Below, piece after piece: positions 51,023 through 64,000 of a stretch of 64,000 bases of DNA. The position numbers and the translations under genes were made by a program. Each line of letters starts with the position of its first letter. The first letter of the stretch is position 1. The notes under the pieces are model-generated. The model had not been told where the DNA came from and searched no databases. It saw only the letters and a program-made list of their open reading frames with translations. The stretch comes from Orbilia blumenaviensis (Eukaryota > Ascomycota > Orbiliomycetes > Orbiliales > Orbiliaceae): the NCBI GenBank assembly GCA_036872755.1, contig JAVHNS010000010.1, forward strand, positions 1-64,000, written 5' to 3'.

Positions 51023-51212
51023 TATTAAAATAATATATACATCATAAACTATATATAATATACAAAATATATACATTTTACTATTTTTAAAATAATAGCC
51101 TCCATTTAGCTATATAGTGAATAAAAGGGAACTTGGCAAGGTCAAGCCCTACCATATGCAGACTACAAACTGTTCTCTGTATGCGACACTATTTTGTTCT
51201 GTACATCTAACA
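51023..51212. repeat. Right LTR of retroelement D
   Basis: It starts tattaaaataatatatac, aligning with tgtcagagtagtatgtac by G-to-A and C-to-T only. The first 80 bases have lost nearly every G. The last 90 (ggcaaggtcaagccctacca to tctgtacatctaaca) are well preserved and show the ancestral LTR 3' end, with the canonical CA terminus. Confidence 0.8.
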
Positions 51213-52542
51213 CCAATAAAACTAATTTTTTAAAATATTTAAATATTTTTATAAATATAAAATAAAAAAATTACTATATAATATAAATTTAATTTTGGTT
51301 TTCTAAATAAATTAATAAAAGATAATTTTTTAATTATTAAATAAATAAATAAAAGAAAGAAATAAATTATAAATTATTTTTTATTTAATTTTATTAAAAC
51401 AAAACTAATTATTAAAAAAATTTTTACACAAAAAATAACTTAAAACTTAGAATATATAAATATTATTTTAATTTTAAAATTTATTTATTTAATAAATATT
51501 AATACTTATTATTTGTTAATTTTTAAAATATTTAAATTAACATAAAAAATTTTAATTTTTATATAAATATATTTATTATTTTTAATACTTAAAATACCAA
51601 AAAAAAATTTCAATATTAACACTTAATTAAATATTTATAAAAATATATAATACCTACTATTATTACAATAAATTTTAAAACATTTATAAATATAATTTTT
51701 TTAAATAAATTTTATATTATTATATTATAATTAATTTTAATTATAAATATATTATTTAAATAAATATTTATTGTTTTTTTAATTTATAACAAATTAAAAT
51801 ATTTAATTATAATTTTTATATTAATTTAATTTTACTAAACAAATTATATAAATACATATTTACTATTTTTTTTTTATATAAATTAAATTAATAATAATAT
51901 AAATATTAGAAATTTTTATATTTTTATTTTTAATATTTTAAAAATTTTCTTTCTAAATTATTTATTATATAATATTTTTTAATATTAAAACTAATTTTTT
52001 AATAAATTTTAATAAAAAATATAGTGGAAGGATATTAAGAAATATATATAGATTTTAGAAAGTTATAATTACAATAAAAATAATAAATTAAAATAAATAT
52101 ATATTAAATAATAATGTAAAAAATTTTAAAATATATAAAAAAAAAAATTATATAAATAAAAAATATAAATATAATATTTTAAAAAAAATTAAAAATAAAT
52201 TATAAATTATTAAAAAAATATAAACAATTAAATAATTATTAATAATTAATAATTACTAATGATTAAATAGTTATTAATAATTAAAAAATTATTAACAATT
52301 AAAAAATTATTAATAATTAAAAAATTATCAATAATTAAAAATTATAAATATTTTTTAGTTAATAATATTAATATATTATAAATTTATACAATTAAAAACT
52401 TTTAAAAATATTGATAAATTAAAAATATCTATTATCTTATACCATAATATAAATAGTTATTAATTTATTTAACAATAAGTTTTTAACAATCAATTAACAG
52501 ACTATTTATTAAATTTATGGATTCCTCAATAGTTTAGTTTAA
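51213..52542. other. AT-rich interval, no gene seen
   Basis: The only structure found is an 18-bp tandem repeat (aattaaaaaattattaat type, about five units) at 52230-52345. The last 60 bases (attcctcaatagtttag) are slightly richer in C and G and may belong with the repeat-rich block that follows. Confidence 0.5.
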
Positions 52543-52752
<210 letters not shown>

Positions 52753-52755
52753 GAT

Positions 52756-52975
52756 TCATACCAAGCTTAAGACAGCTGCCAAGCTTAAGGCAGCTGCCAA
52801 ACTTAAAATATTATACCTTCTTAAGATATTATACCTTCTTAAGATATTATATCTTATTAAAATAATAAATTTTGTTTAAAGCAGAAGTCCTTAGTGCCTT
52901 AAGTACCTTATTAAGGCAGTTTAAGATCATTAAGGTGTTGCCATTTTTTACTGATGTATTTTCTTAATAATTTAT
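52756..52975. repeat. Compound minisatellite with CTTAAG and CAGCTG palindromes
   Basis: About 2.5 units of caagcttaaggcagctgc (52762-52805), then three units of tataccttcttaagatat (52810-52860), then further cttaag and ttaaggc motifs to about 52945. GCCTTAA (52896-52902) and TTAAGGC (52911-52917) form a hairpin with an 8-nt loop. G and C are preserved. No terminal repeats or target duplication could be set, so its status as a mobile element is open. Confidence 0.7.
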
Positions 52976-54585
52976 TAAACAATTAAAAATTGTATATATT
53001 AAATAAATTAAAAAAAATTAAACTATATTAAATTATATAAATGTTATAAATTAAATTATAAAATTTTCTATTTAATAATATAATATAAAAATGTAATAAT
53101 TAAATTTTTTATATTTAATTATTAAAGATAGTATTATTAAAAATTTAATATAAGTTTTTTTTATAAATTTTATTAAAATTATAACAATTTTAATTATAAA
53201 AAATTAATTATAAAAATTTTAAAGTATAATTATTTTAAAAATATATTTAATTTATATATTAACAATTTAATATTTTTTTAAATAAATATTTACAATTTTT
53301 ATTTAATAATTAATTATATTTTAATAAATTAATTTTTTTATTTTTTTTAAAAAATTTTAATATATATTAAAAATTTTTAATTAATTAATAAATTTTTTAT
53401 ATATAAATTTTAAATTATAGTTTTATAATAAAAAATAAACTTTAGATATAATAATATTATGTTTAAAAAAAATTAAATTTATTATTATAAAAATTTTAAT
53501 AAATGTAATATTAATATATTGTGTTTTATTTTTAATTTGTATAATATTTGTATTAAAAGTATTAATTAATATTAATTTAAAAATTTTAATTTTTTTAAAA
53601 TAATATAGTTTAATAATTTTATAATTTTATTTAGTTATATTAATTTTTTTTAAATAAACACATAATTATTTTTCAATAAATACTTATAATAGTATATTTA
53701 ATTTTATATAATTAAAATAATAACAAGTTTTTATTAAATATCTATATTAATTTATTATTTTATAATAATATTTATTATTTTTTAAATAAAAATTAAATTT
53801 AATATTTAATATATAAATAAATTAAGAATATATTAAATTAAATAAACAAATATTTTAAACATAATTATAAATTAATATAAAGAATAAAGAAATCTAGTAT
53901 TTTTAATTTAATAATTAATTATATTAAAATTTTTAAATATAAATAATTTTTAATATATATTTTTTTATATTTAAATTTAAATTTAAACTTAATTTTTTTA
54001 AATTTTTTATATTATAATTTATATTTTGTTATTAATATTTAGAATTTTTATATTAATTTTAATAATTTATATTTATTTAATATTAATTTTATATTTTTAA
54101 AATTTTATAAATTAAATTATAGATATAATATTTTAATAAAATAATGTTAATAATTAAATTTTTTAATTTTAATATAATAAAAATTATAAAATCAAATTTA
54201 ATTTATTTGTTTAATATTTAATATAAAAATATATATATTTTAAAATTATATATATATTAATGTTTAATTGTAAATATTATTTATTATATTTATTATTGTA
54301 AAAATAAAAAAAATTATAAAAATATTATTTCAAAAATTAATTATATAATTTATATATTAAATAGTATTTTAATACTAATAATAAAAAAATTTTTAATTTA
54401 TATTTTAATATTTATAATTTAAATTTTATTTAATTATATTTTATGATGTTTTTCTTATAAGTATGATTTTTATGCTCTTTATTTGATAATACTTATAAAT
54501 TCAATAACTAAATGTTATAATTTTTTAAATTTAATACTAAATTTATTAAAAAACTTTAAAATATATTACTTATTATACTTTTCCC
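52976..54585. other. AT-rich interval, no gene seen
   Basis: Uniform AT-rich DNA. A patch at about 54440-54515 (gatgtttttcttataagtat, tgctctttatttgataatac) has a few more G and C but no frame. No repeat ends found. Confidence 0.5.
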
Positions 54586-54778
54586 CATTCTTCCTCTAGT
54601 TAACCCTCCTTTAATTAATCCTCTTTTAGTTAATTTTTTTTTAATTAATTTTCTTTTAATTAGATTTTCTTTAACTAAACCTCCTTTAACTATTTTTTTT
54701 TAATTAAAAATTTTTTTAATTGGTTTTTTTTAGTTAATCTTTCTTTAATTAATATTCCTTTTTTAATTAATTTTTTTT
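54586..54778. repeat. Degenerate minisatellite, unit about 15-17 bp (CTCCTTTAATTAATC)
   Basis: Ten or so units such as cctcctttaattaatc, ctcttttagttaattt and ttcttttaattagatt, most joined at ttaattaa or agttaa. Variation is mostly C/T and G/A. The leftmost units are best preserved. Confidence 0.8.
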
Positions 54779-55509
54779 ATAATTATTGATATCTTGTATA
54801 ATTAAATTTAAAATTTGGAAAATTAAAATTTTAAATTTGTTAATAATTTAGATTTTCTATTTAATTTTATAATTATTATATAAATTAATATAATAAATAT
54901 AAATTTTTTAATGATAAAAAACAATATTAATAATATAATTATTTAAATTATAAATTTTAATATTATATTTATAATATTAACAAATTAAATAATTATATTA
55001 AAAAAAAATATATATAATATAAAATTTTATATATATATTTTAAATAATATAATTTAACCTATCATAATTAATAAAATTAAAAATTTTTTAAATATAAATA
55101 TTTTTAAATATAAATAAATTTTTTAAAATATTTAAAAATTTTAAAATTTTAAAATTAAATAAGTTTTTGGTTTCCCCACCAAATATTTATTATTTAAATT
55201 TTTTTTTTATAAAATAATAGATTTAATACTTTAAAAATAATTAATATATTAAATAATAAAATTAAAAATATAAACTATAATAATTTAAAATTTAAAAATA
55301 AATATATAATAAATAAAAATTAAATTAAGTTTTAAAGTATTAATATAATAAAAATAATAATTAAAAATTTAAATAATAAAAATTTAAAAAAATAAATTTT
55401 AAAAATATTTTTTATAATTTTAAAATAATAATATTATAATTGATATTTGTATTATTAATTATTAAAAAATTAAAAATTTGATTATAAAAAATATATATAT
55501 AATATTTAA
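54779..55509. other. AT-rich interval left of T3, no gene seen
   Basis: Nothing but AT-rich DNA and a short C-containing patch (ggtttccccaccaaatattt at 55169-55188). It ends in AA (55508-55509), the likely left copy of T3's target duplication. Confidence 0.5.
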
Positions 55510-58500
55510 TATCAACAAAAAAAAGTGTTGGCTTCCCAGGCTTCTGAAGCCAATAAGCTGGGAAACCTTTTGACTTAAAACATTATCTGGAAGTCAGAAT
55601 TTTTATTTACTTCTTGAAAACTATAAAATAATTATTATTTATTAAGCAACATTTTTTAAACCTTTGCAAATATTGAAAAACTCAAATTATCTTAACTATT
55701 GTATAAATATTAAAATCTAAAACATTAATAAAATTTATATTTTCAAAAATTTAATATAAAATAATCTTTTTTATAGTAATTTATAAACAATTATTGTTAA
55801 TGGTTAAATATAATATAAATAAATTTGTTTTTATAATTCAAAATTATTATTATTATTATTAATATAATTTTAATATAAATATATATTTATAATAAAAAAA
55901 AATAAAATAATAATTATTTATTAAATATTAATAAAAAAATTATTAAAATTTTTTTTTTTTTTATTATTAATAATATTAAATTTGGATTTTAAATTTTTTT
56001 TTTTAATTAAGTTATTTTTTTAAGAATAATTTATATTAAATATTAAATAATTTATAAAATTTTTTTTTATATAAATTAACAAATTTATAAAAGTTTAAAA
56101 TATTTTTTATAAATTATTAATATTTATTAATTTATAAAATATATTAGTTATAAAATAATAAATATTATATTTTTATTAATTATTATTATTATAATTATAT
56201 TTATATTTTAAATTTTAGTTTTTTATTATTTTAATATAATAAATATTATTATTATAATTTAAATTATTAATTTTATATTTATTATATTTATTAATTTTAA
56301 ATTAAAAATTTTTTAATTTATAAAAATTTTTTAATATTATTTAATTAATATTATAAAAATAATAAAATATATAAATAATATATTTATATTTTATTATTAT
56401 TAGTTATTAAATGTTTTTTATTTAAAGTTATAAAAAAATAAGTTTATTTTTATTATAAAATTTTTATAAATAAAATATTAATTTTTAATTAATAAATTTT
56501 ATACTCAAATTTTATAATATTTAATAATATTTTTTAAATAATAAATATTTTTTATAATTTTTTTAATAATATTAATAAAATAATTTTAATTAAAATTAAA
56601 TAATTTTATAAAATATTTTATATATTAATAATTTAATTATTTATTAAAATTTATTAAAAAACTTTAAATATATCTTTAAATATTTTTACTAAAAAAAAAT
56701 AATATATTTTAAAATTATTAAAGAAAATATTAATTTTAATATTTTTTATAAATATTAATTTTATTTAAAAAAAAACATAATTTTCTATAAATATATTAAA
56801 AAATTTTAATATTATTATTATAATTTATTATTTTTTTATTATTTATTAAATATATTCTTAATATATTATTAACTAATTTTGTTATTATATATATTATTAA
56901 AAAAATATTTTTAAATTTTTAGATTTTTAATATATTATAAAATATAAATCTTTAATTATTATTTGTTACTTTAAATTAATAAATAAAAATTATTAAATAT
57001 TTTTAATTAGATATATAATATTTAATAACAAATAATATTATAATTACAAACAATATCTCAATTATAAATTCACCATTATTTTTTATTATTTTTTCTAAAA
57101 TAAAAATTGTTATAATAAATAATTTAATTAAATTTATTTACATATTAAATAATAATAATCCATTAAAATTTATTAGAAAAATATTATAAAATTATAATAA
57201 AGTAAATTTTAAAATTAAATTTATTTCTTTATATGTTTGTTTATTTAATTTTATAAAAATATTAGTAAATTATATAATAAATAATAAAAAATTAATAAAA
57301 AATAATATTAATAAAAAAATTATAAAATAATTAATTTTTTTAATTAATTCTTTTATTTTTTTTATTAAATTTAATATTTTATGGTTTAATTTTGTAAATA
57401 AATTTTTTAATATTATTGTATTAGGTGGTGTAAAATTTAATAAATTATTATCATTTGTTATTGTTTTTTATAATAATATATTTATAATAAACTTTAATAA
57501 ATTATTATTATTTATTATTATTTTTTACAATAATATAACTAAAATTTTTACATTTTATTAATTATCAATATATTTATAATATAAATATTATTAAATAATA
57601 AGAATTTTATTATAAACAAAAAAATTTTTTTTATTTATATTATTATTTTTTTCATTACTTTACTTGTTATATTTATAATAATAAATTTTATAAATTTTAT
57701 AAATTTAGTAAATTTCTTTATTTTAATTATAACAATAATAATAAAAATATATTAAATAAATAATATTTATTAATAAATAATATAAATTAATAAAAAAAAA
57801 AAAAAATAAAAAAAAATAAAAAAAAAAAAAAAAATTTATTTTAAGATATAAATTTTAAAAAAATAAAGTTACATTTTAATATTTTAAATTTATTTCAACC
57901 AAAATAAAACCAAATAATAAATAATTAATAATTATCACTCATTGTAATTTATAATTTTATTATAAATAATATTATAAATTTTCAAATTTATATAATTATT
58001 AATCCAAAAATTTATCAATATAAAATCTGAAATTAATTATATTATATAAATAATATTAATAATTAAAATAATTTTGTAATAATTATAATTTAATAATTAA
58101 TAAATAACTAATACTAAACTATAAACATTATATACTTAACTATTATAATTAATTTAAAATTCCATAATTATTATAATTTTAAATATTTTTGTTATATAAA
58201 AATTTTAAATTTCTAACAATAATTTAATAAAAAACAGCTAATATTTTTAAAAAACTCTATATATTTCTTTTTTATTATAAAAAACAAAATTTTAACAAAA
58301 TAAACTTTTTCTCTAAAAAAAAAAATTAATTAAATATATTAGATGTTTAATATTTATTAAAAAATTATTAAAATTTAAAATTTTAATTTTTAATTAATTA
58401 TATAATTAACAATTTAAAAATCAAAATTTTTTATATATAATTTTTAAAAATAATAATTATTATTTAATATTTAATATAAAATTTTAAAATATTGTTTGAT

Positions 58501-60708
58501 ATTGTTAATTATATATATATTTAAATATTAATTAATTAAAATAAAAAAAAAATAAATATTAAAAACTTTTTAAATAAACTATTTATTATTTTTAATAATA
58601 AATTAAAATTTTTTAAAAACATAATATTTAATATTTAATAAAATTTTTTAAATAATATTTAAATTAATAATTAAAAAATTTGAAAATTATTTATTTAATT
58701 TAATATTTTAAATATTAATTTATTAATTTTTTTTTAAAATAAAGATAATTAAATTTTATTATTTTTAATATCAAAATTTAAATTTTTAATATTATTATTT
58801 AAATTTTTAACTTTAAATTTTAAATTTTAATTATTATTTATAATTTATTTTTTATTATTTAATAAAATATTCTTTATTTTATTTATAATTACTTATAAAA
58901 ATAATAATTAAATTAAAATTTTATAAATATTAAAAACAAATTTATACAAAAAATTTAAAAAAACTTTTAATAAATATTAAATATTTAAAATAAATTATTA
59001 AGTAATTATTAAAAAATTAAAATTTTATAATTAAAAAAATATTTTTTTTTAATATATAATAAAAATTTAAAAATAAAAATTTATTTAATTAAAAATTATA
59101 TATATTTTTTTTTTATTTAATATTAATATACTAATTTTAAAATATTTATTAATTAATTTATTAATATTTTTTATAAATATATAAAATCTTTATAATAATT
59201 TAATTAATATATTTTAACTATATTAAAAAAATTAAGTTAATTTAATTTTTTATTAAATTAAATATTAATTTTTATATATTTATAAATAATATAATTATAA
59301 ATAAATATTTTTAAATTATAGTTATAAATATATAATTAATATTTAATATTTTTTAATTTTTTTTCATATTTTTTTTCTAATTTTTTTTTTAATTTAAAAT
59401 TATAATAAATATAAAATATATTATTATATAAATAAAATTATTTTTAAAAATATTTAAAATATTTTATTATTATTTTAATATAATTATAATATTATATAAA
59501 TAAATAAAATTTAAAATAATTTTAAATATATTAAAAAAAATTATTAAATATTAGATATTAATTAATTATTAAATATTAAAAAATAATTATAAATATATAT
59601 AAAAAAATTTATCTAATTATTTTTAATTCTTTTCTTTATTATTATATAATTTAATTAAAAAATTTTTAAAATTTAAAAAAATTAAAATATAATAAAAATC
59701 TAATTTAAGTTTTATTAAACTTATTAATATATTTATAAATTTTTATAAATATTATTAATTATATTAAAATATTTTTAAAAATTTTAAAATAAATTTTATA
59801 TAATAAATTAAATTTAAATATTTATAATAATTAGATAAAAAATAGTTAATAAAAAGTTATATTTATATTATAAAAATATTATATATTTATTTTATTAATA
59901 TATTTTTTTTTATTTATTTTATTAATTATAATTTAAAGTTTATTTTTAATATTTTTATATTATTTATAGTTGTATTTAAAATTTTAAAAATTATATATTT
60001 TTAAATTTTAAATATTTATTTTATAAATTAAATAAAAATTTGTTTTAATATTAAATAATTTAATATATTTTATATAATTTATAATTTAATTAATTAATTT
60101 AAAATAATAACTTTATATTTTTCTATTTTTAAAAGAAAATTTAAGAATATATTTCAAAAAATTTTAAATATTATTTAATAAATATTAAAAATTATTCAAT
60201 AATTTTAAAAATTTAAAAATAAAATTTTAAATAATTTAATTAATTAATAATTTCTAATTTTTGAATAAAAAAACCTTTTTTAAAAAGATTAATAATAATG
60301 TAAAAAAAATTTATGAATAATATAATAATTATAAATAAATAATTAATAGTAAATTAATAATAATTATATATATTAACTAAATTTTTTTATTTTTAAAAAA
60401 TTTTATTAAATATATAATATTATATATAAAAATATATAAAATAAATATTATATTGATTAAAAAAATTTTTTATTAAATAATTAATAACAAATTATAAATA
60501 TATTTATAATATATTTAACCTATATATTCCATCATTAATTTTCCAATTCAATTTCACTATACATATGTTTGCTTTTATTATTATATTTTTTATAAAGTAC
60601 AGTTATTAAATGCTCAACATACATTAATTAATGGAGAAAATGGTGAATGTAGTTAATTGGATTTTTTTAAAGATATGGAATTACTAGTAATTTAGGGATT
60701 TTAAAATC
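55510..60708 (+). mobile_element. Large inverted-repeat transposon T3, left 5.2 kb
   Basis: The left end TATCAAC with the hairpin block (55526-55563) is as in T1 and T2, and it is collinear with T2 15271-20494. It keeps the 151-bp segment that T1 lacks. It is cut at 60708 by the 5' LTR of retroelement C: the T sequence stops after ttagggattttaaaat, where T2 continues ataaataaatttttag. The right half should follow beyond the window if C is a complete insertion. Confidence 0.8.
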
Positions 60709-61274
60709 TGTCACGGCCAGCCATATTAGGTATATCTTGGCGTGTTAAACATAAGCCTGTTTGGCTTTAGGTTCAGTTTACAGATTAAATTTATAATATA
60801 AATATTTAAATTATAAATTTAAAAATGAATTAGATTAAAATCAGACTATTTACAAATATATTATATCAATAATATATTTCTAAAATAAATTATATATGAA
60901 GTGTTATATATAATTTAATATATTATATATATATAATACTTATTTAAATATATAATATTTAAAATTTATAAATAATTTATATTTGTATAAATGATATTTA
61001 TATATATAAGAATTTTTAAATGATAATAATTTTAGAATCTTTTTTTAAATTTTATTAATTAATTTATTAATATTTAATATATTTTATTTATTATTTTTAT
61101 TTATTAAATTTAATATATTTTTATTAAAAATTATACTATTTAATATTTTTATATTTAATTTAATTTACCTTAAAAAAATAATTTGAATATTTTAGATTAA
61201 GAATATAATTAACCAAAAAATATTAAATTATTTTAAAAATTTTTTATTTAAAAAATATTTAGAATAAGTGTAAT
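60709..61274 (+). repeat. 5' LTR of copy C (566 bp, best-preserved LTR start)
   Basis: It starts TGTCACGGCCAGCCATATTA and keeps G and C for about 75 bases (gtgttaaacataagcctgtt). It then decays to AT and ends aataagtgtaat, equivalent to GACAGGTGTAAC. Here the end is mutated and the start preserved, the reverse of the 3' LTRs of A and B. Confidence 0.8.
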
Positions 61275-64000
61275 ATTTTAATTAATCTGATTTTTAATAA
61301 TAAAATAAAAATTATATATTAAATATTAATAAAAATAATTTCTATAATATATAAAAAATTTTTAGTATTATTTATAAATTATAAAATTTAAATTTATTTA
61401 ATATAAAAATTAATTTTTTAATTACAATACTAATAAAAAAAAGAAATATAAATTAATAAAATAATTTTAAAATAAATTATTTTATTTTAATTAAAATTAA
61501 TTTTTAATATAGAATAAATATAAACCATACAAATCAATAATTTATTCAAATAAAAAAATATTAAATACATCAATGTTATAATTAATATAAAACTAACAAT
61601 CAACCCTTTCATAAAACATAAATAAATATTTAACAAAATTATAAATTTTTTAAATATAATAATTAATATTTAAAAATAACTTTAATTTAAAAATAAAATT
61701 AAAAAAAAAAAATATAAAATTTATATTAGAATAAATTATTATAAACTTTCAAAAAAAATTAAAAACTTTAAAAAAAAAATTTATAAAAAAATATAATAAA
61801 AAATAAATAAAATTTAATAAAAAAAAGTAGGATTTTAAAAATATGAAAATTAAATTTAATAAAGAAAAAATTAAAATTAATATTAATAAAATATTATAAA
61901 TTAAAAATTTAATAAAATATTTTAATAAATTAAAAAAATTTAATTATTTTTTTTTATTAATTTTTTATTTATTTTAAAATTTAAATTAATAAATTTTTTA
62001 ATAATTATTATAAAATTATTTTTATTAAAATATATTTAAAAAATTTAATTTTTTAAACATTTATTAATTATAATATTTATTATTTAAAATATAAAAATAA
62101 ATTTAATTTAATTATTAAAAAATTAATAATTAATTTTAAAATTTTTATTATTTTTTTTAATAATAATATAAATAAAATAATAAAATTAATTAAATAAAAA
62201 AAAAATTTAATAATATAAAATAAATTAATTTAACATAAAAATATTTTAATAAATTTAATTAAATTATATTTTTTATAAAATAAAATAAATTTAATATTTA
62301 TTACAAAATTAAAAAAAAATTTAAACACAATTTTAAATTTTATTTAGAAAATAATAGTATAAATTTATAAATTGTATAAATATATAAAAAATAATTATTA
62401 AAATTAATAATATTATATAAAAAAATAAAAATAAAAAAAAATCTAATTATTATTATAATAAATTAAAATTTAAAAATAAAGGAAAAAATTTTATTTAAAA
62501 TAAAATTTATAATTATAAAAAAAATAAAAATTAATATAAAAATAAAAATAAAAATTTTATTTTAAATAAAATTTTCAATTTAGTTTTTATAAATCTTAAT
62601 ATAATTTAATATAATTATTTATATAATAAAAAATTTAAAAAATTAAAATTTAATAATTTTATTTATTATAATTATAATAAATTAAGATATATTATTAAAA
62701 ATTATAAAAAATTATAATAAAATAATATATTTTAATAATATAAAAATATTAAATTTATAAATACTAATTTTTTATTACCACCTATTACAAAAAAAATTTA
62801 AATAATATATTAATTTATTTTTTAAAAAATTAAATAATTTTAGTAATAAATTTTTAAACAAATTTTAAATTATTTAATTATTTCTAATTAATTTATAAAT
62901 ATTTTTAAATCTACTATTTAAAAAAAAAAAATTAAATTTAAAATTATTCCAATTATTTATAATTTAATTTTTTAAAAATATTATTAATTTTAAAATAATT
63001 TAATATTTAAAATTTATTTAAATTATAAAAAATATTTTAACAAATAATTTATTTAAGAATATATATTTAAAAAAATTTATTATATTTATTTAATTTATAT
63101 CAATCTTATATTACAAAATTTTAAAATTTATTTATAATTTATTAATATAATAAAAAACTTTTTTATTAAAATAAATTTATTATTCATTTATAATTAAATT
63201 TTTCATAAATAAAAAAATCTTTTTATAAAATATTTAAATAATAAAAAAGAAATTTATAAAAAAAAAATTTTTAATTTTTCAACTACATCTTACAAAAATT
63301 AAAATAATAATAAAATTTTTATTTTTAAAATTTATATTAATAATATAATTTTTATAAAATTTAAAAAAAGATAAATCTAATATATAAATTATTAAAAAAA
63401 AATCTACAATTAATATAAAAATTACAATTATATAACTTAAAATTAATTAAATTATAAATATTTAAATTATTATATTATTTTTATTACTAAATATATTAAA
63501 TATAAATATATTAAAAATAAAAAATAATTTTTTTTTAAAAAATATTAAAATATTTTTTTTATATTAATAACAATTTCTATAAAATTAATTTTATAAAAAA
63601 TTAAAAAACTTATTATAAAAAAATCAAAAATATTAATTTTTTTATTATTTATAAATAAATTAATAAAATTAAATATATTATTTTAAAATATTAAAAAATT
63701 ATCCCTAATTATTACTTATATAAAAATTAATCTTTAAATATAAAACTCTACAACCATACTTTCTATCTTTACAATCTTTATTATAATAAATAAAATTTAT
63801 ATATTAAATATTTTAATTTTATTTAACTTATTTTTTATGATTTTAATATTTTTTTCAATTACAAAAAATGTTTTTATTAATATTTTTTTTAAATTCTTAT
63901 TTAATTTTTAATTTATTAAAATATTTATATTATTTAATTTAATATTAATTATAAAAAAAATTTATAGAATATTATTGAAAAAATAAATATTATTATATAA
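60709..64000 (+). mobile_element. LTR retroelement family 1, copy C: 5' part, runs off the window
   Basis: A complete 5' LTR (60709-61274) is followed by internal sequence collinear with copy B 13815-15270 plus 25101 onward. Copy C has no T insertion at 62830-62835 (ttaaat), giving the empty form of the T2 site. The internal frame is destroyed. It inserted into T3, so family 1 was still moving after T had spread, while T1 and T2 sit inside an older family 1 copy. Confidence 0.8.

Larger units (their letters stand above)
44053..51212. mobile_element. LTR retroelement D (7.16 kb, 190-bp LTRs)
   Basis: The flanking repeats at 44053-44242 and 51023-51212 align along their whole length by transitions only. 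The 5-bp target copies are tcaat (44048-44052) and ccaat (51213-51217), the same apart from a C-to-T change. The internal 6.8 kb has no readable frame. The left LTR has lost C (C to T) while the right LTR has lost G (G to A). Orientation is not settled, because neither a convincing polypurine tract nor a primer-binding site survives. The LTRs share no similarity with family 1. Confidence 0.8.

Overview
This window looks like nuclear DNA from a filamentous fungus (probably Pezizomycotina), lying in a gene-free, extremely AT-rich compartment. By eye about nine bases in ten are A or T. I find no intact protein gene, tRNA or rRNA. Copies of the same repeat within the window differ almost only by C/T and G/A transitions, and whole kilobases have lost nearly every C or nearly every G on one strand. 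That is the signature of repeat-induced point mutation (RIP). I cannot name the species.

The window can be read as nested transposons from at least five families. (1) LTR retroelement family 1, LTR about 560 bp: copy A is a 3' end (1-1055), copy B is full length (1643-32118, about 9.03 kb once its inserts are removed, target duplication ACTTT), and copy C is a 5' part (60709 to the window end). (2) A 9.6-9.8 kb terminal-inverted-repeat element, called T here, with ends CATCAG...CTGATG, 2-bp target duplications and a hairpin at its left end: T1 (2156-13763), T2 (15271-25100) and T3 (55510-60708, left half). (3) A Helentron/Helitron2-like family, H: H1 (pieces at 1056-1642 and 32119-32334), H2 (5197-7189), H3 (35983-36346) and H4 (39564-43214). 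(4) A 1.3-1.5 kb TA-flanked inverted-repeat element, M, filled with minisatellites: M1 (33786-35060) and M2 (40099-41583). (5) LTR retroelement D (44053-51212) with 190-bp LTRs and target duplication CCAAT/TCAAT.

Nesting gives a relative history. H1 was hit by retroelements A and B. B was hit by T1 in its 5' LTR and by T2 in its internal region. T1 was then hit by H2. At the right end, retroelement C sits inside T3. H4 was hit by M2. The region of copy C around 62830 is an unoccupied version of the T2 insertion site, which fixes T2's borders.

The remaining stretches (32335-33785, 35061-35982, 36347-39563, 43215-44052, 51213-55509) are AT-rich DNA without recognisable genes. They hold purine and pyrimidine tracts, a perfect hairpin, a (TAA)n array of about 69 units, and several minisatellites. 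The only convincing protein trace is an acidic, Asp/Gly/Asn-rich reading frame near the right end of T1 and T2, broken by RIP-type stops.

Points most worth following up are the unclassified T element, the H family's Helentron-like ends, GC-rich element termini that escaped the surrounding mutation, strand-polarised mutation tracts, and a roughly 40-bp CACGTG-type motif shared by the otherwise different H and M families.
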